From NCBI RefSeq assembly GCF_031755915.1, contig NC_083389.1, forward strand, positions 23,807,001 to 23,871,000: a stretch of DNA of 64,000 bases. Direction: 5' to 3'. Shown here one piece after another: positions 1 through 11,991 of this stretch; positions within the stretch are counted from its first letter, which is position 1; every line of letters starts with the position of its first letter. The notes beneath the pieces were generated by a model. It was not told the origin of the DNA. It saw only the letters and a program-made list of their open reading frames with translations, and made no database searches. Both the position numbers and the translations under genes were made by a program. Source of the DNA: Ziziphus jujuba. Lineage: Eukaryota > Streptophyta > Magnoliopsida > Rosales > Rhamnaceae.

Positions 1-16
1 ATTTAAAAAAAAAAAA

Positions 17-190
17 AATCCAAAAACCAAAGTGCAAATGTGACCATCACTTGGGACTAATAGGGTCAAAAGTACCCTGAAAGGTGAAAATGAACAAACT
101 TTTGGGGAGCAAATTAAAAAAACAAAAAAATCAAAGACCAAAGTGCAAATATAACCATCGTTTCGGACTGGTAGCGGTAAAAATCCTTTA
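17..190. repeat. Diverged tandem duplication, period about 111 bp
   Basis: The phrase 'ccaaagtgcaaat' followed by 'accatc..tt.ggact' occurs near 27 and again near 138. The two copies (about 17-78 and 128-190) differ at many positions, so the duplication is old. No coding content is seen. Confidence 0.55.
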
Positions 191-3100
191 AAAACAAAAA
201 CAGAAAATGGCACAGAAAAGGCCCCACAAGGCTTCCAACTCCAATAACCAGAACATCCCACTGGAGCCGGTTTAAAAGAAAAAAGGGCATATGCCCAACA
301 AAAAATTCATCAAAACGAAAAGAAGATTCGGTAAAATCAAAATTTTTGCTATAAAGTTAGTAGGACTATTAGCTTCTCTATTTGACCAACTAAACTTATA
401 AGAGGAATAATTGCTTCTCTCTTTGATGGATAATAGAATAAATTGCATTTTGATACCTTGAAATATTAAGGATGTACGATTCTGATTTTGAACTTTTAAT
501 TTAAGTAAATTAGGCTTTAAATTTCAAAATTGTTATAAATTGGTCAAATTTCTAATGGTGGTATTAAAATTGATGGTGTTGGCATTAGTAAAACATCATG
601 CTAACCCCATAATTATTTTTCAAAAATAAAAAAAAATTAAAAAAAATACATTTGTTATTTTTCTATTTTATATTTATGGTTTTTATTTGGAAAATTATAT
701 CTATTCCTTTTTTGTTTAAATTAAAATGCACACAGTTATAACTAAATATTTTTGGACCTAAAATAAGATATAAAATAAAAATAAAAAAAATGGAATTTTT
801 GGTCTAGCAAAAATAATTTTATTAGATTACAAATTAAAATTCAATGTTCTACTTGTATTGAGAACATGAGATAAATTGTCCATATACACCTCAAATAGGA
901 TAATTAATGTGCAACAGACATGCTAAAACCCATAAGAATTCTTAAGGCTTTGTATAAGCCCACTTAACAAAATGAATTTTGCATTGGGGATCTAAGATAA
1001 AAGCAATTACAAGAATCAAGCTATACTCTACTAATATTTTTCGAACTTCAAGTTCATATAGGTTCCTCTCTCCCTTAAAAAGCTTTCACTTTCTTCTATG
1101 GCTAATTTGATATTATGTTGTATTATGAACACTTTAGGGAATATATGTTTAATGTGGGATATTTTGTTCCATAATATAAACAAGTAACTCCATAAAAATG
1201 CCCTTAAAAACTTAGAAATCTTTTCCATTTTGTCCCAGGTGGACAACACTTCCAATTCGAATAATACATTGATTAATGCATAAGGATAGAAAAATAGCAC
1301 TCTCAAGCATGATAATAGATGGAGTTCCATCTAATTGGCACATCTTACTATCTCCACTTGTGCAACAAAATCATAAAATTTATATGTTCTACTAGAAGAA
1401 CCTTTAATGTATTTGATGCATTCTTTAATTTTTGAAACAAAATCGTCAATCTACTTTAGTCCATCTTTGACTATCAAATTTAAAATATGAGCATAACAAA
1501 CGAATATAAAAGAATTAACCACTCATCAAAAGTACACATCTCAAGTTAAACAAACCGATTTTAAAATCTCAATAAAACAATCATTAATATAAGCATTATT
1601 CAATATGATAGAAAACATTTTCTCAATTCTCTAATAAGTTAACAATGAATTAATTTTTATCAGATAGTGACACACTATTGTGTGGTTGGGATATATGATA
1701 AAAATTTAAAATCTCTTTTACAATTTCCATTATTGATCAATAAAGTGTGTTGCAAGAATAAGATAACTATTGATTGATACAAAGGTTCACAAATCTAGTG
1801 TCAAATTAATCCTACCTTGAACTAAATCTAACAAATTATGAAGCTTTTTTATTTATTTATTTTTTTTTCAGTTTTAAATATCCTTAACATGCATGCTTTA
1901 ACTGTATTCCTATTCTAACAGCATATGAAAGTGATTTAAAGTCTTGTTCACTGAATGAAGTAAATTAAGTAATGGTAACTGGTATGTCAATCTTAAGGTT
2001 GGGAACATCAATTTAGATATAAAACTCAAGATATAACTATCATGATAAGAAAAGTATAGAGAATAATAATAATAATAATAATAGAGGATATCAATATTTG
2101 ATTGGCTAATATATGCAAAAAATAATAAATGATTTCAAATTTCAATTTTTACAAAAAGTGGCTATGATTTAAGAATTTTTTATTTTATTTTTATTTTTAT
2201 TTTTTAAAGAGAGATCAATGCCACATTGATAATTTCCTATCGTCAAAATATGCAAATGAAAATATGATGCAACAGCAGTTATGAAAATCAATCTCTAGCC
2301 AATGAATAGTAAACATAAAAGTGATTAAAATAACGTTTGATTGAAAGCCTATGATCAAAATAAGCATTCGATTGAAAGGCTATCTGAACAAGGGAATGTC
2401 ATAATAATAACATAGGATACTGTTTTCGGATGTTCTTTTTTTCTTTTTTATTTTTTTTCCCCAACTTATCAAAATATTCCTCTGTTCCTATCAGCCCGCT
2501 AAATTTTCCTTTGCACACCAATTTTGCCGCTACACATCAGCACATGCATGTGGGCTCCATTTTTCAAATCCCTAGATTTCCCACCACCTCCATCAACTTG
2601 ATTATGATTATGTTAATTAATTTTCCACTATTTCACTTTATTATTCGTGGTTCATGGAATACTTGCTTTTAGGAACCACTCTTTCAACTCCATTCAAATA
2701 TCAAAGTCATAGTGAAACAACGGTTTTCTAGTAAAATGCACCAAATAATAAATTTCCCAGTAAATTCAAGTGGAATGTGATAAACTTTAACATTAGATCA
2801 AAATGGAAGGACTAGAAAATTAAAAACAAAATCTTGCTTTTTTACTTTTAATTAATTGTTTTTTCAGGTTTACAAACTTTCAATAGCTTCACATAACCAA
2901 TGAATCTTACTGGGTAAAAGAAAATAGAAATGAAGAGTTATTTAATTATGAAATTAAGAGATGAGAAAAAAATAATGTTGCCTTTAAGGGTAAATGCTAA
3001 AAGGGTAATCAACATTTTACTATCCTAGTTTTAGGATAAAATTTTTATATGATATAAAATTACAAAAATATTCCATATTAATGGGTCTAATAGGTTTAAT

Positions 3101-3285
3101 GGGTTCCGTTCCATCCATTATTACTCATTTTCTTAATGGGTATTATCAAGTGACAACAATATAGACCCAATCAAATACTGTGAACCCAAACCTATAATTT
3201 ATCTTGTAGGTTCATATCTTATTAACGATTTATGTGGAATTTTACCAGGCTTCTATTAACTATGGAGGAGACTTTGGAATTTTAG

Positions 3286-3408
3286 TATGGGAATGCTTTG
3301 TTTGATTGCATTTTAAAAGAATTTCTTTTAGACTTGATTATAGAGTATGGGAACCTTGGTTTGATTGCATTTTAAAATGTATATTTTTTTTTAGACTTGA
3401 TTATAGAG
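3286..3408. repeat. Tandem duplication, unit about 60 bp
   Basis: Two head-to-tail copies (3286-3345 and 3346-3408) share 'tttgattgcattttaaaa' and 'agacttgattatagag' at matching positions. Copy two differs by a few substitutions and a longer T run. It lies in non-coding DNA. Confidence 0.7.
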
Positions 3409-4317
3409 TTTGAATATGGTGGCATTTGAAATTTTATGTTTTGGATTGGAAATCCTACTAAAAAGAGAAACAATTTGAATTTTTGAGATACAATGTTTCA
3501 TGGATTGGAAATGAATTTCACATGGTTCTCAACTTCTTTATGAGTTGAGAATTGTTGTTTGGATTAAAGTTATTTGACTATTTGGCTGGGTGATGATGAA
3601 GTTATGGTTTTGTTTTAGATAAAAGTGTACCTAAAAGATATTGGCGAGGAAGACCATTTGTGGATTAGGTTCTAGGAGGCATAATTTATGAGTGGGAGTA
3701 TTTCTTAAACTCCTTTATTTTATATAAATGTATCATGTATAACATGCATTGAAACATATTTGGATTCCATGATTTACTTATTATCTTTTTATTGAACTTG
3801 GAATTGGGAATGGAAATCTTATTTGAATTAAAATAGTTGCATTTCGCACATTATAAAAGATTTCTGATTATCTCTTAAAATGGATATTAAAGGAATATGT
3901 TTTCTCAAATTGAAGCTTCTGTTTATAAAATCTCTTCATTTTGAGATTCTAAAGGATTTTAAAAACTTGTTTTAAGTTATGGTTTTGGAAGTTATTTGAA
4001 AAGTGCTTAGTTTTGTATATTGATATTATTGGTTTCATTAATGTGAATTTGAAAACTCATTTGAAATACATCTAAACTTTTTGATATTGCTATCCATTTT
4101 AAAAGAAAATTGATTTGATTTTCTAGTATTATAGATTCGGTTCTAAGATTCTTATTTCGACTTGGACTATGGGTTAGGTCAGAAGCTTAATCGACCTGGT
4201 AGTTAGTATTTGGATTTGGATATAGGTTTAGCCTAGAGCTTGCTCAACTAGTATTTTGATGATTATGATTATTGATTATTGATTTATACGCACATGATTT
4301 TAGGCGTTCATTCTTAA

Positions 4318-4713
4318 GGTTGGGCACAAACCAAACTAGGTTGATCAAATTGACTAAATCAAACGAGTTTGTTTCAATTTGGGTTAAAAATAACCCATAC
4401 CGTACCAAACCTATATATTATGTATAATTTTTTATTGTTTTATTATAACCAAATTATATTTTTAATATATTTTTGTGTTTTTAGATTATTTAACTAAATA
4501 TATTAATAATATTAAATTCAAATCATTAAAAATAATAATATTTTTTTTAAAAATAAAAAATTATTAAAAATTAAAAAATAATAAAATATTTAACTAGACC
4601 GAACTAAACCGAGCCAAATTGGTTTTGTTTTGTTTTGTTTTCCTCTATGGGTTGGTTCGATTCGATTTATAAAATAAACACAAAAAATCGACTAAATTAA
4701 ACCGACGCCCAAC
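4318..4713 (+). mobile_element. hAT-like MITE, copy 1
   Basis: A roughly 400-bp non-coding, AT-rich element starts with GGTTGGGCAC and ends with the inverted GCCCAAC. It contains subterminal 'accgaactaaaccga' type motifs and an AT-rich core. Its core ('attaataatattaaattcaaat') matches, in reverse complement, the core of the block at about 27985-28353, which ends in GTGCCCACCCC. GGGTGGGCA-type ends are typical of hAT-derived plant MITEs. I could not define a clean target-site duplication, so the ends are approximate. Confidence 0.45.
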
Positions 4714-6667
4714 AATTTTCATGCTTGGCTGTTCTCTACTTGGTTTGATCCATGAAATACTAAATGTACGCCTATCTCTAATTTGGTTTAGCTAAGGACT
4801 ACATGCAAGATATTATTTTGGGTGTGGAGATGTCCCCCTAGTAGTATATTTTATGTAGAATCCACCTATAGTTTGGTTTAGAATCATTTCCTCAAGCACT
4901 ATAGGCTGAAATACAAAATTTGTCATTGATTTGGATTGGAGGTATTCCCCAGATGATGGGATAGTGGCTAGGGTTTACTTTGTTTGATGTCGATTTTCTC
5001 CATCAAGCTTAGTAATAATTTCATTATTATATACTTGTATGTACAAAAAAAGATTTAAAAAAAAAGTGAGTTTACAATCGCTCAACATGGACTAATGTGT
5101 TATTTACATGTATTAGAGGCAATATTAGTTTACCTACTCAGTGTGCATGAATTTGTTCTTGTAAACACCTATGATTTTTTTTTCATTGAATTGGATTTAT
5201 TATTAAAAGGAATTTTTTCTTATGGATCACAAAATTTTAACAAACTACATTGCATTACATAATTGGATCTCATGAATCTATTATTTTTATTATAATAGAT
5301 GATTGGTATTTTGTGTAGGTATGTAAAACTCTACTCTTTGAGTGTTTATACTTGTCCATCCTTTTATCTAACTCATACAAGCAATAGTTGAGGTACATAG
5401 TAGTTTATAGTAGATAGAGTTGGAAAGTGGTAAGGTTATCGACTTGAAGATAAGAGGTTGAGCTGGGTACTTTTGGACTATATTTGAAGATCCGGATTAG
5501 ATTAGAAAGGGGGTTGAATAGGCTATTTTGGCGGCCTAGACTTCTTTTTGGTGATTGAAATTAAAAAAAATAAAAAATTGCAAGAATGAAGCCCTACTTC
5601 ATATCATCTCCATTTCCCCAAACTATAGATTTACAGTTGTATATTTCCATAGTCAAGGATTCAATCCTCTCATAAATAGAAAATGTAAATGTAATAAAGT
5701 AAATGATGAGGACTTAATCCTTTCACAAGTAGTGAATAAAAATAGCATAAATGTAAATAGATAAGGAATTTATCCTCCTACATCTGATAAGCTAAAACTA
5801 TAGTGGAAGAAAATACAATCAGGCACAAAATCTTTTATTTGGAAAGTCTATATGAGAAAAGCCACAAATGTCAACCACCATCTCTAATCTAAAAGTCCAT
5901 TATCCATAAACCAACCACAAAGTCCAAAAAATAATCCTAATCTAAGTGTAAAGGTTATTATTGACATTCATAACTATTGAGATAGTGGGTAATTGAATTT
6001 CTAACTTTAGATGCGGTGGTCTTAAACCCAAACCACCACCGTGACTGCTCTTTGTAAAGATACACACACATCCTTCTTCAAGGCCTCCTTTGCAAGGGCT
6101 CCATTATTCCAAATTTCTTGTAACAAATCCCAAAGTATCAACCAAATTGATTAGGCAAAGTGTTTTGTGATGTAGTGCTTTGTGATGTTAGAAATAGATG
6201 GGAAACCTGTGTTTGAAACAAGTGGGAAACCTAAGTGTCTGTCTCTCTCTAAGTAAGGAAATCTAGATCTAAGAGATCCTAAGTGAGATACTCAATAAAA
6301 ATCAACATAATGGTGAAAGAAATAGTCCATGATATCTAAGGGATGATATAAAGATGTTTTCTATGGTCCAAAATCATTCAAGTTCAATAAATCTTCATTA
6401 ATGTCATCTGTGCTATATCTGGAAACCTAGAGCTTGCTTTTAGCTTTTTTCTTTGTCTGAATCAAGAAAGGATAGGAATAAACACAAGAACATTGTTTGA
6501 ATAACATATAAGAATTCTTTGAATAAGATGCTAAAATCCAACTAGAAAATGACATGTGAAAGGTTGTTGTATGAACAAAATATAAACCTCGTTTGAGCAA
6601 TATAGATCCATCGTTAAGAGCTAGGCTAATGTTATTGCATCCATACCTTATTTGAAAAATATAGATA
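4714..6667. other. Intergenic DNA, no gene seen
   Basis: There is no recognisable coding sequence. Short open frames at 5555-5764 and on the minus strand near 6835 are not homologous to anything I know, and the latter lies inside the LTR that follows. The bases just before 6668 (agata) form a one-mismatch target duplication with agatc after 13766. Confidence 0.5.
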
Positions 6668-8416
6668 TGTTAGGTCTAAAATATTGATGATTTTATGCCA
6701 TATTTATAGCTTAATATTTGTTAGTTTGTGTTAATTTGTTATGGAAAGATACTTAATTATGTATTTTTCTTAATCTAGGTGAAAGAGGAAGACTTTTACG
6801 AAAACAACCATAAAAATGGATTCTTTGGGTCAAATTATGGTGGGAAGCAAGATTTGAGCTCGAGCGGACTAAGCATTAAAAAGATTCCAAAAAGATATCT
6901 TGAAGATTCCATAAAGATTCTATCGGGAATTTCATGATGGAAGTGGATGTCATATGAATCATCACGATATGATGATTTCAAATGTCTCGTTATTTTTGAA
7001 TTTTGAGGTGCGAGCAAAAAGTTATCGTCATTTAAAGTTTGGAATTTATAAAAAGTAATATTCTAGTTAAATCTCCACCATTGATCAAAAAAGGGAATCA
7101 AGGTAATTTGAGGGCCAAGATAAAGACAAGTGGCAATAATTGGTTAATGCATCATTAATGAGGCACATGTCATGTCACATACTTCATTAAGGGTAAATTA
7201 GACTAATTAACTATTTTTTTTTAGGAGGAATTAGATAAAAAGATAGTAGTAGAGAGCAACTAATATCAAGTTTTCTTTTTACACATGAAACTCGTCCAAC
7301 CCTTTTAATGGCCTAAAAAAGGTACCTTCCAAGACTCCTACATTGAAAATAAAGAAAGAAAAAGATTCTTAAGATCCTATATATATAGCCCCCACCACAT
7401 TGAAGGAAAATATATACAAGTTTAGAGAGTTATTTAAGAGCTTTTAGGAGGCTTAAATAGAAACAATCCAAAATTTGGGAGTTTCTAAGATTCTCTTAAA
7501 GGTTCTAGGGTTTTAAATGTTTAGAGTTTTAGAAGATCAATTGGAGAGTTTGGAGGAGGCATAGAGACGTGGGTTTGCTTGGAGAAGAAGGCTACGACTT
7601 GGAGAGCTTTTGGAGGAAGATTTCTTCAATAGTTTTTATTTTCTTCTCTTTCTCTTTAATCTTGAACATTATTGTTTTTTTCTTTATAATTATGGATGTT
7701 GAAATCATTTTTACCATGAGCTAATTTCATAGCTAGGGTTATGATGTAGCCCTAACTATGAAGGTCTAATTATTTTAATATATGTTGAGTTTTATTTAAT
7801 TAGTAATATGTTTTGTTAATAAATCATTGGTATGCTTAATGCTTTCATAGGCCGGAAGGAATGAATGATTTTAATAATATTTGAGCTTGGAAAATGATAA
7901 TATTATGGATCTCTAATGATTTACATGAATGCATAATTGATTAGAAAATAGTTATGTCTCATGCCATATTATTTGCTTAATCTATGCTTAATGAATTTGC
8001 ATGATTTAATTTATAGGCCCGAATGAATAAATTAGGTTATGTGAATATTATCAATTGTGAGTGGAAACTACTTTTGGTTAATTTTGTGATTAAGTATGGT
8101 TAACAAAATTACTAGTTAATTAAATTCACATATTTAAGTAATTAAATTAGAATAGTTAGTGGTGAAATCAAATGCCCTAGTAATCATAATTATTAAACTC
8201 ACTCTCTTACTTGAAATTGATCTAATTTTAATTTCTTGTTTTTGTTTAATTTAGTTTATTTAATTTTCAATTGCCATTTTAATTGCTAGTTCAAATATTA
8301 CCAAAATCTAATTATTTTTGGTACTTAATTCTTAATTCCTTGGGTACGACAATCCTATTTTTCCACTTTATTACTTGAAAATGATTCGTGCACTTACCAT
8401 TTAATTTTACACATCA
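6668..8416 (+). repeat. 5' LTR of the Athila/Tat-like element
   Basis: This 1749-bp repeat is bounded by TG and CA and closely matches the copy at 11992-13766. A TATA-like stretch (cctatatatatagccccc, around 7377) sits where an LTR promoter is expected. No long reading frame occurs. Confidence 0.9.
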
Positions 8417-8440
8417 AGTTTTTGGCGCGGTTGTTGGGGA
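8417..8440 (+). other. Primer-binding site, tRNA-Asp type
   Basis: Immediately after the 5' LTR, TGGCGCGGTTGTTGGGGA matches the complement of the 3' end of plant tRNA-Asp (TGGCGCCGTTGCCGGGGA) at 15 of 18 positions. The three differences suggest age. Confidence 0.8.
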
Positions 8441-8820
8441 TTAAGGCATTAATATTAATTCGGATTGGGTTTAGTAGTACTTTGAACATTGTTTTCTTAT
8501 TTTAAATTTTTATATTTATTTCTTAATTTTAGTTTTAGTGTTGCATGCTAGGGTTTTAATTCTTTGCTTGTTTGGCCAACTTGCTTTGAATTTTTAATGC
8601 TTATTTTGTGGTACTTGAAACCAAATTTGTATTTTTAATTTATTGGTGATTAGGTTAAAAGTTATGCATACTTAGGAGTTTTTCTTATTTTCAACTTTTA
8701 TTTATCTTTATTGTTTTCAATTTTAGTTTGTATATTAGGGTTTAATTTTAATTGTTTGCTTGATAAATTTGCAATTAATTTGAACCTTTGTTTTGTTAGT
8801 GTTTTCTTTTTAGGAAAATC

Positions 8821-9254
8821 ATGAAATATCAAGCTTATGGTCATCAACCTTATTGGGATTATGGGAAGCCAACTAGTTCTCCAAGTGAAAATTTTATCGA
8901 GTTACAAAAGAATCTTGCTATCATGTCTAAACTCATTGCAAAAGAGCTCAAGCTGTATCTTGTGAATGGTGTGGAGTAAATCACTCAAATGAAAATTGTC
9001 AAGTGGGGAATCATGTTACTCTAGAAGACTCAATAGAAGATTTATCAAGACAATATAATCAAGTTGCAAATTTTGGGGTTCAAGCTATAACATGTCAATG
9101 GTGTGGAGGCAATCATTTAAGTGAATATTGTCAAGTGGGAAATCTTTTTGCTCTGAAAAAGCCATTCGAAGACTTTCGAAAACATAATTTTTATTCCAAC
9201 ACATATAATTGTGGATGGAGTGATCGACAAAGTTATTCAAGGTATGACAATTAA
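8821..9254 (+). pseudogene. Gag-like remnant with two zinc knuckles, frameshifted
   Basis: Translation from the ATG at 8821 begins MKYQAYGHQPYWDYGKP and runs about 52 codons. The conserved part then appears in another frame, showing a frameshift near 8940. In that frame two zinc knuckles are clear: CEWCGVNHSNENC (8961-8999) and CQWCGGNHLSEYC (9093-9131), each followed by QVGN. Both are CX2CX3HX4C, the spacing used in Athila/Tat-type Gag, not the usual CX2CX4HX4C. The frame ends at 9254. The near-identity of the two knuckle units points to internal duplication of the nucleic-acid-binding domain. The product would package element RNA if functional; the frameshift argues against that. Confidence 0.6.
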
Positions 9255-9272
9255 GATCTTTTAAGTTATCAA

Positions 9273-9638
9273 GTGAGCACATCTTTGATCGAGTGTATGG
9301 AAAGGCATAGGAAAACATTTTCTAAATGTCATGAAGGAATTGGCAAGTTGCAAAATCAAAATTCTCCAAGTACAAACTTTCAAGTTCAATTAGAGCAACC
9401 AATGACAACCTTTTCACAAGGATCTCAAGAAGACTTGGAAACTAACATGGAGATTACTTGTAATAAGCAAGTTGATGAATTTGAATCCTTTCAAGAGCCA
9501 CATAATGATGACAAAGGATTTGAGGAACATGAAGAGCTGTCTATAAGGAGTGAAATGCAGCAAGAATCTTCAATTTTGGATAATTTTAATGAGGTACATA
9601 CACATGACCAAGATTGCCCACCAGAAGAAGTTTCCTAA
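9273..9638 (+). CDS. Acidic Gag-linker-like ORF of the non-autonomous element
   Basis: An open frame of 121 codons begins MSTSLIECMERHRKT and is rich in Glu, Asp, Gln and Ser. It follows the zinc-knuckle remnant by 18 bases in a different frame, so it is probably the C-terminal continuation of one original Gag frame. A related polar stretch continues to about 9947 in other frames. I recognise no catalytic motif. It may be only a decayed remnant rather than an expressed protein. Confidence 0.35.
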   Translation: MSTSLIECMERHRKTFSKCHEGIGKLQNQNSPSTNFQVQLEQPMTTFSQGSQEDLETNMEITCNKQVDEFESFQEPHNDDKGFEEHEELSIRSEMQQESSILDNFNEVHTHDQDCPPEEVS

Positions 9639-9947
9639 TGCATTATCACTAGTTCATGGGAATTTTCTAATTTTCCTTCAAATTCATTGCAAAAAGGGCT
9701 TAAGGATCATGAAGAGGATAAGTCAAGGAATCAATCAAGCCAAAATTTGTCCAAATCCGATGAGGATAAAGCTATGGCCGCACTTCATGAAAATTGCTTA
9801 CCAACAGAGGCTAAATCTCAACTTTTCAAGCCAAATATTGAATTTTCAAGAGCCCAAGATGTATATCCATGCTCCAAAAATGCAATTGAGGTTGAATGCA
9901 TCCCAAAAGGAGATAAACAAAGCATTTTTGGACCTAAAAGAATCTAA

Positions 9948-11973
9948 TCTATCAAAAAGAAAGTTCAATTCATGCTTTTAGTTCAAATTGAGACTTATAT
10001 AGTATAAGGAGTTAAAAGTTTGCTAAGGCCACAAGATTATCATCATGCACAATTTCCATATCATAAGCTTGGACAATATTATGAGGATGACATCATTTAC
10101 ATATTTAATCCCGGTTGAACATCAAAAGGATGAAGTCAAGCTAATGACTTTAAACAAGCGCTCTTGGGAGGCAACCTAAGTTTCTTTCTTTACCTTATAT
10201 TTATCTATTTATTTTAGTTGTTTTTAGTTGTTTTCTTGTTTTAGGATGTTTTGATGTATTTTGTTTGAATTCTTACAAGGTTTTAAGATGTTTATGTACA
10301 AAAGATTGAAAGATATATGTTGAGAATTTCAAGTCTAAAGCTAAGTTTATGGAGTATGGTTACCTTGAATATGCATTGCATTACATCAACTTGCATGGGT
10401 ACATGCCTTTTTTTTTGGCTGCATGGTGTGTAGGGAAAATGCAACATGTAGGTTTTTTCCAAGTTTTTACATTGCGAGGAACATTCTATGTCTTCATAGG
10501 GCAGTATTCTTTACCTTTTATTTACTTTTGCTTTATTTTATTTTTTTCACAATGAGGACATTGTTCATTTTAAGTTTGGGGGTGAAAAACATGCTTTGCA
10601 TTTTTGAAATCTTGTCATTTAAGTGTTTTTATTAGTTTTCAAACATGTTAGTTTTAGCTTTTATTTTCCTTCATTATAAAAAAAAATAAAAAAATAATAA
10701 TAAAAATTATTTTTGTGGTGTTTTCTTAAATACTTTAATGAGCCAATGATAAGACTATGATTGAAAATAAATTGGTTTTTAGATGGTGGATTTGTTTTTG
10801 TGTATGCTTAAATACTTCAAATTATATTCACATGTTGTTACTTTCAATAAATTTTGAGCACATAATCAATAATGCATAATTTAGATTGTGTTTTGAAGAA
10901 GGTTTGCGTGAATTAGAGTACTTTATTATTAATTGAACTTTAGAACTTGTTTAATTATTGCTTAAGGCGAAATCCTAGGTAAATGCATGACTAAGAATAC
11001 GATTTAGGCCGTCTTTGTTTACGTTTGAGCCTTTCAAGCCTACCTAAAACATTATTCTCCACTAGTACCTTATTTGAGCCTTTAGGATGCATAAAGATGT
11101 ATTAGAGCCTTTTGTTCATTAAACCACATTTACTTATCCTTTTTGAGCCTTAAATTTCTTTTTCCTCCCTTGAACATACTATAAAGAGAGCTGTAATTGA
11201 ATTAATATGAACATATGCTTGTGAGTTTGTTGGAGTGTTGAAAAAAAAGGAAAAAGTGAAGTTTGAAGGTTAAGTATTTGTTGAATTTGGCTCTAGTATG
11301 TATTTTTGTGTAAATTGGAGGTTTGAATGTGCAATAAGAAGAAAAATAAGTTTGGGCGTTTAGTGGAAAAGAAAGGAAAAAAAAAAAAAGAAATAAAGAA
11401 AGAATATGTGTGATTTGAAGAAAATAATACAATAAAAAGGAGAAAAAGGATATTGAAATTGAAGTTAAAAGAAGAAAAGAAGTTCTAAAAAAGAAACAAA
11501 TTTTACAAGTAATTTATTCATTGATATTTAATTTTAATTTATTCATTAATATTTAATTTTAGCTTTCTTTCTTTGATTTATTATATCCTATCCTTTTCTT
11601 TATTTAGCCATATCCATTAGCTTTAATAATAGAAACCATGAAGTCCTAATGATTCAAGGTGGTGCGAAAGCCTACATTAGTGGAGAGTGATAATTAAGCC
11701 AAGCATATGATAGTTCATACTTTATTATCAATATCTAATTCTTGTAAATTTATTCAAATGCATGATATTAAGTGTATAAAATGATTTCCACACACACACA
11801 TTGGAAGTATCATATATGTTTGATAGAAGATAAGGTATTGAGTTATATAATTACTTTGAAACTATTTGAAAATTCATATATTATACAATCTTTGAGGTAC
11901 CTAATTAAAGTATCTTATGTTCTGTAAAAGATTTATTTTTCTTATTCTTCTTCTTTGCTAAGGACTAGCAAAT
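9948..11973 (+). other. Non-coding interior of the Athila/Tat-like element
   Basis: The stretch around 10150 reads aaacaagcgctcttgggagg, a phrase commonly seen near the end of the coding part of Athila/Tat-type elements. A G-rich tract, ttaagtttgggggt, occurs at about 10570 and recurs just before the 3' LTR. No polymerase or integrase motif is found in any frame. The rest is AT-rich. Confidence 0.55.
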
Positions 11974-11991
11974 CTTAAGTTTGGGGGTATT
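11974..11991 (+). other. Polypurine tract of the Athila/Tat-like element
   Basis: The sequence taagtttgggggtatt directly precedes the 3' LTR at 11992, where plus-strand priming is expected. The same core occurs 1.4 kb upstream. Confidence 0.6.

Larger units (their letters stand above)
1..4317. other. AT-rich intergenic DNA, no gene seen
   Basis: No reading frame here resembles a known protein, and the longest ones (about 80-100 codons) are low-complexity, as expected by chance in AT-rich DNA. Two short tandem duplications are visible and listed separately. Homopolymer and AT-rich runs are frequent. I see no RNA gene. Confidence 0.6.

Noticed and set aside
8821..9254. CCHC knuckle genes as a cellular zinc-finger protein
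   Set aside because: They sit between LTRs of a defined retroelement directly downstream of its primer site.
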